From Wolfiporia cocos (lineage: Eukaryota > Basidiomycota > Agaricomycetes > Polyporales > Phaeolaceae), in the NCBI GenBank assembly GCA_029448655.1, contig JACCLO010000009.1, positions 2,914,001-2,978,000 on the forward strand: a stretch of 64,000 bases of DNA, read 5' to 3'. The notes beneath the pieces are model-generated. The model made no database searches. It had not been told where the DNA came from and saw nothing but the letters and a program-made list of their open reading frames with translations. Shown here one piece after another: positions 43,017 to 54,379 of this stretch. A program made the position numbers and the translations under genes. The first letter of the stretch is position 1. Each line of letters opens with the position of its first letter.

Positions 43017-44153
43017 AGATCCTGATATATGCATAGGATTGCCCTGATAGATTTGCAAATTCTCTTTGACATGCTCAAGTGCTCTGAGGATAGGTTCATT
43101 ATTTTCTGGTATGGTGCAAAATGTGGATGCAGATTTTTTCACATGGACTCATAAGATGGGATTCAGTGGATTTTGGTATTTTCTGGTAGCTGTTGATAGA
43201 TTAAAGTGATTAAAAAATGAGGTCTAATATGGACGAGTATACTCTGATTGAGTGAGCCTCTGCATATTGGTATGTTCGAGTATCTTGGGATTAGTGATGT
43301 GCCAGGCCCGGCTTTGGGCCATAGGCCGGGCCGGGCCAAGCCCTACTTGGGCCGGGCCAGGCCGGGCCCTACACCACGGCCTGAGACGGCCCAGGGCCCG
43401 GCTTGTGTCTCAAGCCGGGCCGGGCCAAGCCGTGAGCCCCGGGCCTGAAAGCTCTAACGGATAAAATGTCTAGTAACTATGATATGAGGATACATATAGT
43501 AGCAGTATGCCATATTCCAATGAAGTATGTCTATATCTTTAAATTCAAGCAAGAGGATAGTCCCATGAATTGAATTCTTGGTGCTGAAGCCTGTCGCTCA
43601 CTTTTGGGCGCCTATACGATGCCCCATTTGGAAGGCGCGCCACAGAGCACCGTGCCGGTGAAATGATGATTTCACACTATAATTCACTAATTATTGAAGA
43701 TACTGGAGCTTGGCTTTGTCAGAAGATAGTTGGAGAAGGTACGTTATGAGTTTGTGTGACTACAGTGATGATCATCCTCACAGTGCCAGGCCCCGGGCAA
43801 GCCCCAGGCCGGGCCGGGCCAAGCCCTGGGCCGTCAATGGGGGCCCGGCCTGAGGTTTTGAAAAGCCAAGGCCGTCCAAAGCCGGGCCAAAGCCGGGGCT
43901 TTTGAGCCGGGCCGGGCCTGGCACATCACTAGTTGGGATAGTCACTACATTTTCAGGCAGGGCCATCGGGTATTTTCTGGTAATTAGTAGTATATTGGCA
44001 TGCTATCCTACTAGCTTGTGGTACATTACAGTGGCTTCTAGTATACTACTGGGTGCCTAGAAAAATAGTGAATTCTATGAAGAGTCCAACTTTAGTATCA
44101 GATCATATCAGGTAGCTACTGATAGGATCTGATATGAGGTACTTTCACTGGGG
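43017..44153. mobile_element. Second CCCCAGTG-family remnant with a nested GC-rich MITE
   Basis: Ends GAGGTACTTTCACTGGGG at 44153, the same terminus as the element at 40826-42980. The body consists of AT-rich repeats such as TATTTTCTGGTA. No left terminus was found. Hosts the MITE 43292-43931. Confidence 0.45.
43292..43931. mobile_element. GC-rich palindromic MITE, copy 2
   Basis: Same TIRs as 3377-3990 and highly similar throughout, with an extra ~27 bp GC block near 43379-43405 and small indels. Flanks differ from copy 1, proving mobility. Confidence 0.85.
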
Positions 44154-44235
44154 TTCAGCTACAGCTGAGTCATTATAGCCAGTTCTTGATATGGATAGTT
44201 TGCTTATTGAAGTGCTCCTGCTCTTCATCTCTGGG

Positions 44236-44825
44236 TGTCACAGACTTACCTGTCTGTGCGACCCTGGACTCAGGGGAACCCTCACAAGCCTGTATAGACG
44301 TGAGCCAGCGGCCACGACGAACTCATACGGCCAACCCTAGGTGAACTCATAAGTCCATCCCGAGGGTGCTCAGCCACCTAAGGCCCCGCAGCCGTCGCAG
44401 TCGCCGACCTTCAGACTAGGCAGACAAGATGAGGCCCCGGGCCAGCAGTAACGCAGACAGATGGTAAGAGAGGAGCATTACGCTCATTGACGAGAATCCT
44501 AAAGATGGGGCTGTAAGGCCACCATCTTGTCGTATATATACATGTGTGAGCGTAGTACCTACGAGCCCAGCCCTAAAGTAATGGTCCGTTCGCATTATCT
44601 ACAGGGCACATGACAAGTAACGCTACATGTAACAATGTGACCATGAGTGACCGTATGTGGAGGCGCGCGCTACCCTACAGCGCTAACCGATGCAGTCAGG
44701 TGATCTATATGCTCGAGAACTAACGTGAGACAAAGCGTTAGTGTAGCGGAGCGGCGTACGCCTAGCGCCGCCCATACAGCTAACGTGAGTGGAGTCAGGT
44801 ACCCCCCCAGGGTATAACCGTGACA
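44236..44825 (-). repeat. 3' LTR of the TRIM-like element
   Basis: 590 bp, TGTCACAGAC..AACCGTGACA. Contains AATCCTAAAGAT at 44495-44506 next to the promoter palindrome AAGATGG..CCATCTT. Confidence 0.75.
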
Positions 44826-45520
44826 TTACCCCCCCTCTCGAAAAACGTCGTCTCTGACGTTCTATCTGGAAGACTACGACACTCACTTCCTTGGTTTCAT
44901 GTTTAACCCACGGCCCATTCCTTCTTCGCGGAAGATGGGGAGCCCCCGAGGGCGCGGTCCGTCCGCCGGTGGTGGAGTGAAGGGGTCGCTTTCGGTATCG
45001 GTTCGGTATTCGTCGCTAAGGTTACTGGGTTATTTTTTAAATGGGGTCCCCGTCGTCCCCGTGTACCTCCGCTTGCCTACTCGCGTACCCGTCGTATTCG
45101 ATAGTCGGTCGTATCTTGATATAATCTGTCCTTCGTGACCGTCGGTGTGGGGTTGGAGACCCTTGCGGGTTCCTTCGCATACCCACTGGTCAAGACTTCT
45201 TGTCGCTTGCTCCTGCCGCCCAGGGATGATGGCCGTCGATGCGCTAGCCTCCGTGCTCATACTACAACCCCGCAGGGTCAGCAGACGGAAGGCGTCGAAC
45301 GCGGCTTACACCGGTCGATCCCTACTACCTAAGTTCAAGGGAGCGGACTTGCTTACTCATTCCATACGGCGGCTTTGCCTGGTGTATCACTTCGTGGGGG
45401 CTCGTAAAAGTACGGACCTCTGGTGCTTCTACCAGAGGCTGCCCCGCCGTGATGCCATGGCCACCTGTATGTAGAGAACCCTCGGCCCCAACGCAGTTGG
45501 CGTCGGAGGGGAGGTAAGAT

Positions 45521-45532
45521 ATCTTTAGGATT
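45521..45532 (-). promoter_or_regulatory. Self-primer PBS of the TRIM-like element
   Basis: Plus strand ATCTTTAGGATT, 1 nt from the LTR at 45534, is an exact 12-nt complement of AATCCTAAAGAT inside the LTR (45769-45780). Confidence 0.8.
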
Positions 45533-45533
45533 A

Positions 45534-46102
45534 TGACACAGACTCACAAGGCTGTGGGACCCTGGCTACAGGGGAGTCCCTAACGCGCCTACAAGGCGGT
45601 GTACCAATCGGCCAGAGGCCGACGCAGAGGCAACGTGGGAGCTTGGAGCATCCCTTGTGTACGACGGCGTAGTCGACTAGCACACAGTCAAGCAAGAACG
45701 TGAGGGCCCCCGGGGCAGAGACGCACACAGCGCAGAATGAGAAAGGAGCCAAAGGCTCAGTTGTCGAGAATCCTAAAGATGGGGAAGTAAGTCCCCATCT
45801 TGTCGTACTTATACATGGGGAGCTGACCAGTAATGGTCGCCCTAAAGTCGCGGCCTGTGCGCAGTAACTAAGAGGGCACATGATAATGTAGCTACCTGTA
45901 ACGACATGTGACGGTGTGACCCTAACGTGAGTACCTAAGGCGCGCGCTACCCTACAGCGCTAACCTACAGTCATATGATCTAGACGGAGTCCTGGATAGA
46001 CGCGGAGGTGGCTGAGGATCATGGAAGCACGCGCGCACCTAGCGGCGCCTATAATACCTACAGCGAGGGATGTTACGTATCCTCTAAGGAAAGTTTGTGA
46101 CA
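45534..46102 (-). repeat. 5' LTR of the TRIM-like element
   Basis: 569 bp, TGACACAGACTC..AAGTTTGTGACA. Promoter: TATAAG (minus strand near 45810), palindrome AAGATGGGG/CCCCATCTT (45776-45784/45793-45801), primer 45769-45780. Confidence 0.8.
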
Positions 46103-46107
46103 CTGGG

Positions 46108-47260
46108 TATCACCATCAAAGATGTCTAGTATATGTATTATACATGTATACCTGATGATTTGGTGACTTAATTTGCCAGTCCAAAGCTGAGGCAGAGCTC
46201 GGGGTACAAGCAGCTCATTTGTGACAGCACACTTGTGACAAATGTGACATTTTGTGACATTGTGACATCCCTGGCGACTCACCAAGAATCTAGCTTCACA
46301 GTAGTGATGCTAATATGGCAAAAGAAACATCATGATTACCTATCATATTGGGGTTGTAGCCGTGGCTTGAGCGGCTCTGTAGCTGTAGCCAACCAATCAA
46401 TTAGCTGGACCAACTGATCACTGTCAGCTGGGACAAGCTAGGCTATGGTTCAGCTTGTTCCAGTCAGCTGACGGCTAACAAGCCGAACCGTTGCAACACT
46501 ATGCCATAATGTATCATAAATATACCATAAAAGGAGATGCAATGAGAAAGCTTGGGCCATAGCGCATCCTACGAAGTATACAGCATGGTGTGAAAATACC
46601 ACCCATCTGAGTAACGCAAACTAGCAGGATGGAGAAGATTCGAGATAATGATGAAGCTAATGCACCAATCTATGAAGCTAGATGACCAAGAACATGGAAG
46701 AAATCGGTGCATGTACATGCAAATCCCCATGCAATGTGATATGTTGAGGCCAAAATCAAAAGGAATAGTGAGAGCTTGGTATTTCTTGGAGAATTTTGAC
46801 AGTGTCTCTAATTGATGCGTCATATTCTCATTGCCACATCAGTCCCAGTCACCATCATCATTCAAGTAATATCTTAGCTGATAAGCCAGAATGCAGATGC
46901 AGTATTTAAAATTGAATTGGGATATATACTTGCCATGCATCTGCTAGCCACTAATGCTCATGTGGTGAATTTCTGAACTGGATGCAGCAAGATTACAGTT
47001 AGTAGACAATCTGCCAGTCAGTGCAAACAATCCAGTGTCCACTTGATGAGAGCCAAAGGTAGGGCATACAGTCTTCATGAAGCCATAATATAGGCTATCA
47101 TTGGCCTTCACAGCAGATCGTCATGATGCCCTCAGGAGGAACTCCTCCATTTAACAAATATGACACACCATCATTTGTGCTTCTTCAGCTGCATACAGAT
47201 CTTTATACAGTAGCCCTGATATTTGTGACATGTCAGGTTTAGCATGTGCATGTGACATAG
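46108..47260. other. Unassigned stretch
   Basis: No gene recognised. A cluster of five TGTGACA words lies at 46222-46266. The frame at 46569-46823 (minus) has no recognisable content. Confidence 0.3.
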
Positions 47261-47830
47261 TGTCACAGAACGCCCAGAGGGGCTGTCTCGATGTCTCCCA
47301 CTAGGTACAGCAGCATGCAGTCTGCCTGCGCTCCTCGACACTCTCAGTCTTATCCCTAGATACCGTCTCAATCACCTGACCCAGTAGATATGTGCCCATA
47401 GGGTAGGTGTGCGCTCTCTTTACTCACATGACAGTCACAATATTTACATATAGCGTTACCTTAGTTACCCTTAGCACAGCCTCATGCCGACATGCACACA
47501 GGCCTCCACTTTAGGGCCAGCTTGGTAGTCACTATGCTCATGTATATAATCTACGGTGAATGGGGCTTACTCCCCATTCTTGAGATTCTCAGCAACTTGG
47601 GGCTTAGGCCCTCTCTTGATCTCTGATCTGCATGCTGGCACTGTTGCTCCCTGTTTCCCTCTTGCGCTGTGTGTCACTCCTTTGGCAGTAAGACTTCCCC
47701 TTGGATGTGCTGGGACTTTAGGCACCCTATTCTGCCATGGTCTTGTCCTCTGTCGCTATTGGATGTAGCTCACCAGGAGATGAGCGATCCCTGGCTGCGC
47801 TGGTCCCACAGACTTAGGTCAGTTGTGTCA
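47261..47830 (+). repeat. Solo LTR, family A
   Basis: TGTCACAGAACG..CAGTTGTGTCA, 570 bp; flanks CATAG and CATAC (4 of 5). Sense plus: TATATAATC near 47542, palindrome GAATGGGG/CCCCATTC at 47558-47565/47572-47579, then GAGATTCTCAGCAAC. Confidence 0.75.
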
Positions 47831-47873
47831 CATACTTGTAGAAGCATCTTCATTGCTTTGATGGTCAGGGCTC

Positions 47874-48046
47874 TGTTACAGTTGTTTCATTTTTTTGAAT
47901 GCTCACAGAACTCACCATTGAGTCAATACAATACAGGGACTTGTTGCACAACCAACCACCCTGGCTACTTGTGACTCTACTGGGTCCAACCCCAGTTGTA
48001 CTAGCATATAGGGCTCATTTCAGCTTGGTACATCGAACTCTGCCCT
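47874..48046 (+). repeat. Family D LTR fragment
   Basis: TGTTACAGTTG.. through TACTGGGTCCAACCCCAG and AACTCTGCCCT, cut off at 48046 where another repeat begins. Confidence 0.6.
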
Positions 48047-48608
48047 TGTCAGGAATAAAGGACTATTCAATTGTGGAACTAACAGCCAAGGACTCTGTAT
48101 CAAGATGAACAATGTGTGTATCCAAGAAGACTTCCTGCAGCACCAATGTGTAAGCATCCCCTTGACCCTAATAACTCTTGACCACATTATATACAGTGCT
48201 TCACATGGCTTACCAATCATATTACAATGCCCATAACCCAAACAGTTCTTATCACAATTCTATAATGCCTAAAACCCTAAGACCAATTAAACTCTATTTT
48301 AAATCAATATCTGGACCATGTATATATACCAGCCCATTACTGGCACTATACCTCAGCTTTGAATTAATCATTTACACCATCTCAACTGGAAGGCAATATT
48401 CTAGACAATGATCTGACATAATTTGAAGCTCTTTCTCTGTCTACACACACTGCTAGGTGACACTTCTGCTTTTTTACACACCTCATCCTCATCTCTATTA
48501 TAAAGCTGTAAAACCTGGAATATGAAGACTACATACTACTAGTGCTGCAGCATTCAGCATTTGATCTCAACAACGAAGACTATCTACACACAGTAGACTG
48601 CTTGACAC
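48047..48608 (+). repeat. Possible 5' LTR of the second Gypsy lineage
   Basis: Begins TGTCAGGAATAAAGG right where the D LTR is interrupted and may end ..CTGCTTGACA near 48608. Contains a TATATATACC motif near 48320. Assignment to the pol fragment downstream is inference from position and orientation; no second copy is present in the window. Confidence 0.35.
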
Positions 48609-48643
48609 AAAACGCCATGGGCGTACCGTCATACTAGAGGCCT

Positions 48644-49009
48644 TGTTGCATATAGCAGAAGGGCCCCCCAGACTAGCACACATAACACATAGAGTAGAGT
48701 GGGGCTCACCCCAACGTCTAGATTAACAGTTCTGGGGAGTAAGCCCCAGAACATTGCAGCTTAAGTACATGGGAGCACATCAGCTATCTACTAGAGACCC
48801 GCCCTAAAGGCAGGGTCTGTGCGTGTGCCGATCGCTATCTAGTCATGTGATACTTAGGTAAGCTACAACCATGTGACCATATCATGCAGGGGGGGCGACC
48901 ATACCACTGCGCTACACTGCCCAAGTCCATATCTAAGACACGTGACATATGTACTCTGAGTCCCTTGGTTTGAGACAGGGGGGGTACCTATTTCTGAGAT
49001 TCTGTGACA
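48644..49009 (-). repeat. Family E LTR
   Basis: TGTTGCATATAGCAG..GATTCTGTGACA, about 366 bp, related to the LTR at 54018-54366. Palindrome GTTCTGGGG/CCCCAGAAC at 48729-48737/48744-48752. No matching target duplication. Confidence 0.65.
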
Positions 49010-49059
49010 ATCACAAAGAAGCATTGCCTCAACATTGACCATGAGACCACGTAATTGAA

Positions 49060-51359
49060 TTGGTACTAGATGCCAAATCATATTGTGGCAAGGTGTATGC
49101 ACTAACCATCAAGGAACAGAGCTCTTTTCTTCTTTGTCAAGAAAAAGGATGGAGAATTGCAACCTATACAAGACTACAGAAAGCAAGATATTTCAGCAAA
49201 CTAGATATAAGATGGGGATACACTAACATCAGAATTAAGGAAGGGGATGAAGAGAAAGCAGCATTTATCACAAACAGAGGGCTTTATGAACCATTAGTAA
49301 TGTTCTTTGGATTCACTAATGCTCCATCTACATTCCAGGCCTTTATGAATGAAATGTTCAGAGAATTAATATTATCAGGAAAAGTAATACTCTATCTGGA
49401 TGACATACTAATATTTACAGAAACCAAAGAAGAACACAGAGCCATTACCAAATAGGTACTAGAAATATTAAGAAAGAACAAGCTGACATGCAAACCTGAA
49501 AAATGCGGATTTGAGAAAGACAAGATTGAAATTTATAATATCACATGAGAGAGTTGAGATGGATATGGGAAAAGTAGATGCCATAACACAATGGTCCACT
49601 CCGAAAAACAAAAAAGAGTTACAATCATTCTTGGGCTTTGCTAACTTTTACAGGAAATTCATCATGGGATATTCTCACATAGTGAAACCGCTCACTAATT
49701 TCACAGGAAATACAGAATGGAAATGGAAACAAACAGAACAAGAATGTTTTGACAAACTGAGTGTTTACAAGAGCACCCATACTGACCACAGCTAATGATG
49801 AAGATCCATACAGAATTGATGCAGATGCATCCAGTTATGCAATAGGTGGATGTCTAATGCAGAAACAAGACAATCAATGGAAACCCATAGCCTATTTCTC
49901 AAAAGCACTACAAGCAGCAGAAAAGAATTACGAAATCTACAACAGAGAATTACTCGCAATAATGCGCTGTTTGGATGAATGGAGGCATCTGATACAAGGA
50001 TCAGCACATACTACTGAAATATTAGCTGACCACAATAATCTTGAATATTTCAGGAAACCTCAAAAAATAAACTGCAGACAAGCAAGATGGATGAACAAAT
50101 TGGCAGAATACGATATAAAACTAACACATGTTCCAGGAAAGACTCAAATACAAGCTGATCCATTATCCCAACGACCAGATCATGACACAGGCAATGATGA
50201 ATTAAAGGATCAAATCGTACTAAAAGACCATCTATTCACTAAATCAACCGATGACACTCCCTATCAGCAAATCAACTTCATTGATTACCTAACAGTAAAA
50301 GAGCAAGTAGCTATGCTCAAAGATCACTATGATTTCACTAGTACTACTGACATTTCTCATGACTCAGAGGACCTTGCTTACAGGAGGGGGAAGTTAATCA
50401 TCCCAAACAACCAGGAATTAAAAATGCAAATCATTGAAGCTCACCATGACTCAATACTAGCAGGACACACAGGAATAAAAAAGACATGAACAGCAATCTC
50501 CAACAGCTATTGGTGGCCCCGCATGGACAATGATATCAAACACTATATACAACATTGTACGAAATGTCAACAATCCAAGCCAATCCGCCAAGCAAAATCA
50601 GCACCACTCAATATGAATCTAACTCCAAGTTATAACTGGGAAAATATATCAGTGGACATGATAACAGGTATACCAGAAGTAAAAGGCAGAAATGCCATAA
50701 TAGTTATAGTGGACATGAAGTCCAAAGATTACATAGCTCTACCAACAACAGATAGATTAACAGCCGAAGGATGGGCTAACATTTTATTCAATCATATAGT
50801 AACCCAACATGGCATGCCAAAGAAGATATTCAGTGACAGAGGCTCACAGTTTGTGGTGCAATTCATCACAGAGTTATACAAAATAATAAGGATAGAAGGA
50901 AATCTGAGCACAGCCTATCACCCCCAAACAGATGGACAAACTGAAAGAATAAATCAGGAATTGGAAATTTATCTTTGCATGTTTGTCAATGACAACAAAA
51001 AGAATTAGTTTCTACTATTAAACACAGCAGCCTTCGCATACAAGACACATATAAATAGTACTACAGGACTCACTCCATCTTACATAACACATGGTCATGA
51101 GGCTTACACAGGGGTTGAAAACCCGGATATTACACAGGGACCAAAGGAACTTCAAGAATGGATTACACACATGAAGAATATACAGGAGCAGGCTACACAA
51201 AATGTAAACAAGGCAAAGGAATACTGGAAAAATATATACAACAGCCATATGAAACCTAGTAGAGAATATATTCCAGGAGATAAAGTGTGGATTGAAGGGA
51301 CAAATCTCAACATGGGAACTAGTTTCAAAAAGCTAGATCCAAAGCGATATGGCCCATAC
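49060..51359 (+). pseudogene. Gypsy pol fragment (RT, RNase H, integrase), AT-rich lineage
   Basis: Starts inside RT (KARYFSKLDIRWGYTNIRI), retains YLDDILIF, the RNase H segment (RIDADASSYAIGGCL, YNRELLAIM), the integrase zinc finger (EAHHDSILAGHTG, HCTKCQQSK) and the DDE core (VDMITGIPEVKG, SDRGSQF, HPQTDGQTERINQE). It ends just before the chromodomain region at ..DPKRYGPY. Broken by stops at about 49453, 50487 and 51006 and by frameshifts near 49540 and 49765. Gag, protease and the N-terminus of RT are gone. Codon use is strongly A-rich, unlike the 10-kb element, so it is a separate lineage. Confidence 0.9.
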
Positions 51360-51901
51360 TGTTACGGATTGAATATCCGTTCAGCTGAATTGACTAAGTT
51401 GAGTTACTCAGCGTATCAAGTAGTGCACTACTTGTCGGACTCAGCAGAGTCAGAGTGTCAATATACAAGCTGCAGGCTTAATTGCTTAGGCCTTTGAGAA
51501 CAAGTATAAGATCTTTGTAATTTAACAAGGTCGAGCTGAGGAACTCGACCGATATTTACATCGGATTATATACTACAATCCATAACCAGGGTTATAGTGC
51601 CCTTGGTACTGCTACCACTAAGTCTGTAAGGCTAGTGTGCTAAGATAACAAATATGAAGTGCTGCGGTTGAGTGCAACAGTGGCTGAAACATAGAAACCC
51701 TGTGGTTAGACACATGATATCAACTAGAACCTGATACATCGCAAGACTAAGGGCATAGGGCTGTTGTACATGAAACAAGGGTCTCCAGTTGAATGGGGCT
51801 CCCTAGAGTAAGGCACGCAATAAAGTGGTTGAATGTTAAGTCCCTCTCTCCAATGAGGTGTCAGTAAACGATATTCGATAGTCCCTGCACAGACCATAAC
51901 A
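51360..51901 (-). repeat. Family B LTR
   Basis: TGTTACGGATTGAATATCC..CAGACCATAACA, 542 bp, sense minus (TATATAATCC near 51567). No target duplication (CATAC versus ATCCG), so the junction with the pol fragment involved a rearrangement or loss. Confidence 0.8.
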
Positions 51902-51949
51902 ATCCGCAGGTGTCATAATTATATCTCCATCTTTATCTTTATTTGAGGA

Positions 51950-53585
51950 ATTAAGCACAGCTTGAGCCCTCTGTCAAGCCTCATCTGAGGACCCCTCTGG
52001 GCAAGTACAGAACAAGTCATCACTAGCTACCAATTCACAATCTTCCTTGTCAATATTGGGGGCCGGGAGAGACTCCATATAGTCCATTGTACTGCCACTC
52101 AGAATGTGTGTGGAATCGCCTGCAGAATCATCAACCCCATTTACTTCTTCAATTTTCAAGACGGAGAATTTAGTATAATTGGGATTGCTTACCTGAGTGC
52201 TGGGTTTGAGAATCTTCATTTCCTGCATGATTCCTTCCAAGCCTTTACTTTGGATCCACAAATGTAGGAAAATGCCGTTTCGACTTTTTGTGATGAGGTC
52301 ATAAGCAGTTGTTTATTGCTGCTTATGTATTGCTCCATGTCGATCCACCAGTCTTCTAGCTTTATTTTGTCATCATCAAACACTTCAGGTTCTTTGACCT
52401 TACTCTTTCACTTGGGGTCAAAGTCTTCCCAAGCAGCTGGCATTGGTGTGAACTGAGACCAGTCAGCACTTTCTGGCTTTGGTGGATATACTGGCCCCAT
52501 ATCCACTCCTTGCTGTATTCTGGTTGGAAATATGACTGTACCTCCAGAATGATGTGATGGCTCTGAGGGAGGTTGCAGAGGAGGCATTGGTGCCATGTTT
52601 ACATTGTTGGCTAAACCTGCAATGTAGGCCTGCATTACTGCTTTGTCATGTGACGAAGGAGGTAATGCACGATTGGTTCCATCAATATATGCCTGTGATA
52701 TCACTGGGTCTGTGCCGGTGGTGTTAGAGTCTGGTCTGGTGGCTCTGTTTATTGGTGGAGGTGCCGGTAGACTTTCTGGTAACTGAGGATTTCGGACTAT
52801 TCCTGCTGATGTGATGTGGATTGTGTCAGGGTGTCCAATTGGCCATGTGGGTGGAGGCATATCCATTCAGGTTAAGGGTTGTGAGAGGGGCAATTGATGG
52901 AGCTCTGACGGATTGTGGGGCTCCGGAGGTGTCATGTCTCCTTGTTGTATAGTGTTGGCTCCCATTCTTTCACCCATTCTCCTATACACCCCTACTTGTT
53001 CCGGGGTCCACCTTAACATGGTTCTGTAGGCTTCTGACCATTCGCGCACCCTATCCATGTAGTCTTTTTGTTCTGGATGGGGTGGCATTTCATGTTGGAA
53101 TGCCAATGGGGTGTATACTCACAGTGCTGCACCACCGAATTGTGGGATTTGTTGTGGAGGAGTGTGCAATGGTCTGGGTGCAGGTTCTGGTGGTGGTGCA
53201 TTCACTGTGTTTCTGCGGTATTGTCGTACCATTCCATCTTGGTCTACCTCCATTCCTATTCCAGTTTCCCTATTAAATATATTTTATGGGGGTGTGTATG
53301 ATCTGCTAAAAAGATTTAGGAGAGGGGGTCCTCGTGAGGCATTTAGACTCCCTTGCAATTGTGTTGAAGTCACCATACAGATTTCTCCACCAGATCCATG
53401 CCCTTGGACTTGCTGATTCTCATACGCTGGAGGTGGTGGTTGAATCGTGTTACTGCTGCTTGCTCTGCTGCTGATATGATCACGTGCGGTTTGATATTCC
53501 TGGTTAATGTTGATATCATTGAGGTCTTCTGCAAGCCACTGAAGTGGATCCATGCTGAAGTCATGCTCAGACTTTTGAGGCACAC
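51950..53585 (-). pseudogene. Gypsy gag remnant, minus strand
   Basis: Frames in series from 53583 down: HDFSMDPLQWLAEDLNDI, a Pro/Gln-rich part with DYMDRVREWSEAYRTMLRW (about 53050-53000), a Pro-rich linker, then WEDFDPK (52410), TGA, then EVFDDDKIKLEDWWIDMEQY in the same frame, the conserved capsid start of basidiomycete Gypsy Gag, fading by 51974. Stops and shifts make it non-functional. It lies opposite to the pol fragment on the other side of the B LTR and could be the inverted other half of the same element. Confidence 0.65.
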
Positions 53586-54017
53586 TCTTGATGCACTCTC
53601 TTCATGCCGTTCCTCTCCAGAATGGGATGCAAAACCTCATAGGTATCCATGTACAGCCTCCCTAAAGGGATCCCCATGCAGACAGTTTCTTCATGGGGAT
53701 ACGTATGGCTCTGTAATGACTGCACTCACCACTCTTTAATAATCCTGGTCGGTAATTAACTGACAACTTGTCTTCGGCTTTGAGAGCCTTTCCTCTTCAC
53801 CCTGGATCTGTGATGAAGGTATCAGTGCAACACGTGTCCGCTTCAGCATCTGATGTTGGCGGCTGTCCACTTGTGGTTTATTGTTGCCTCGTATTTGCAT
53901 CTCAGATAATGTTCAGAGTTCCTGTATTGGAGATCATTCACAAGGAATCCTTTGTACTGGTACCACTGGGTGGGTCTGGTGATTGGTAGATATCTGATGT
54001 GATGAATGTAGCAGCGG
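53586..54017. other. Unassigned stretch upstream of the gag remnant
   Basis: Probably the leader of the degraded Gag-coding element; nothing specific seen. Confidence 0.3.
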
Positions 54018-54366
54018 TGTCACAGATCTATTCTCCCCCCCCTAGGGGTCGATCCCTCATCTCATTGTATGTACAGTCACGTGATCTGCGACTCGTAGTA
54101 TAGCGGTTATGCGTAGCCCCCCTCATGGTCAGTGTCTGGCTTGCTTATGTAATGTAGATACATGTGATGTGCTGACTCATGCATATGCACAGACCATGCC
54201 TCTAGGGCTGGTCTGACACGGTACCTTACAGCGACCCTCATGTATATAAGTAGGCGACGTCTGGGGCTTACTCCCCAGACTTGACATTCTCGACTATGGG
54301 CTAGTCCCACTTAACTGGTTAATCACTCACGTGCTAGTCTGGGGGGCCCCTCTGCAATATGTGACA
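54018..54366 (+). repeat. Family E LTR
   Basis: TGTCACAGATCTATTC..GCAATATGTGACA, 349 bp. Sense plus: TATATAAGTAGG near 54243, palindrome GTCTGGGG/CCCCAGAC at 54259-54266/54273-54280, then ACATTCTCGACTATGG. No exact target duplication. Confidence 0.7.
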
Positions 54367-54379
54367 AGGTCTCTATTAT

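Larger units (their letters stand above)
44236..46102 (-). mobile_element. TRIM-like non-autonomous LTR element (family A), TSD CTGGG
   Basis: Two A LTRs (44236-44825 and 45534-46102) enclose 708 bp without an intact ORF. CTGGG flanks both sides (44231-44235, 46103-46107). Sense minus: PBS against the right LTR, polypurine tract (TTACCCCCCCTCTC complement) against the left LTR. The LTRs are only roughly three-quarters alike by eye, so the copy is old or recombinant. All cis signals but no proteins: it would depend on an autonomous partner. Confidence 0.75.

Noticed and set aside
43248..43464. Overlapping Gly/Pro/Ala/Arg-rich frames near the second GC-rich MITE
   Set aside because: Produced by GGCCCGG-type repeats in the MITE; both frames and the reverse strand look alike.
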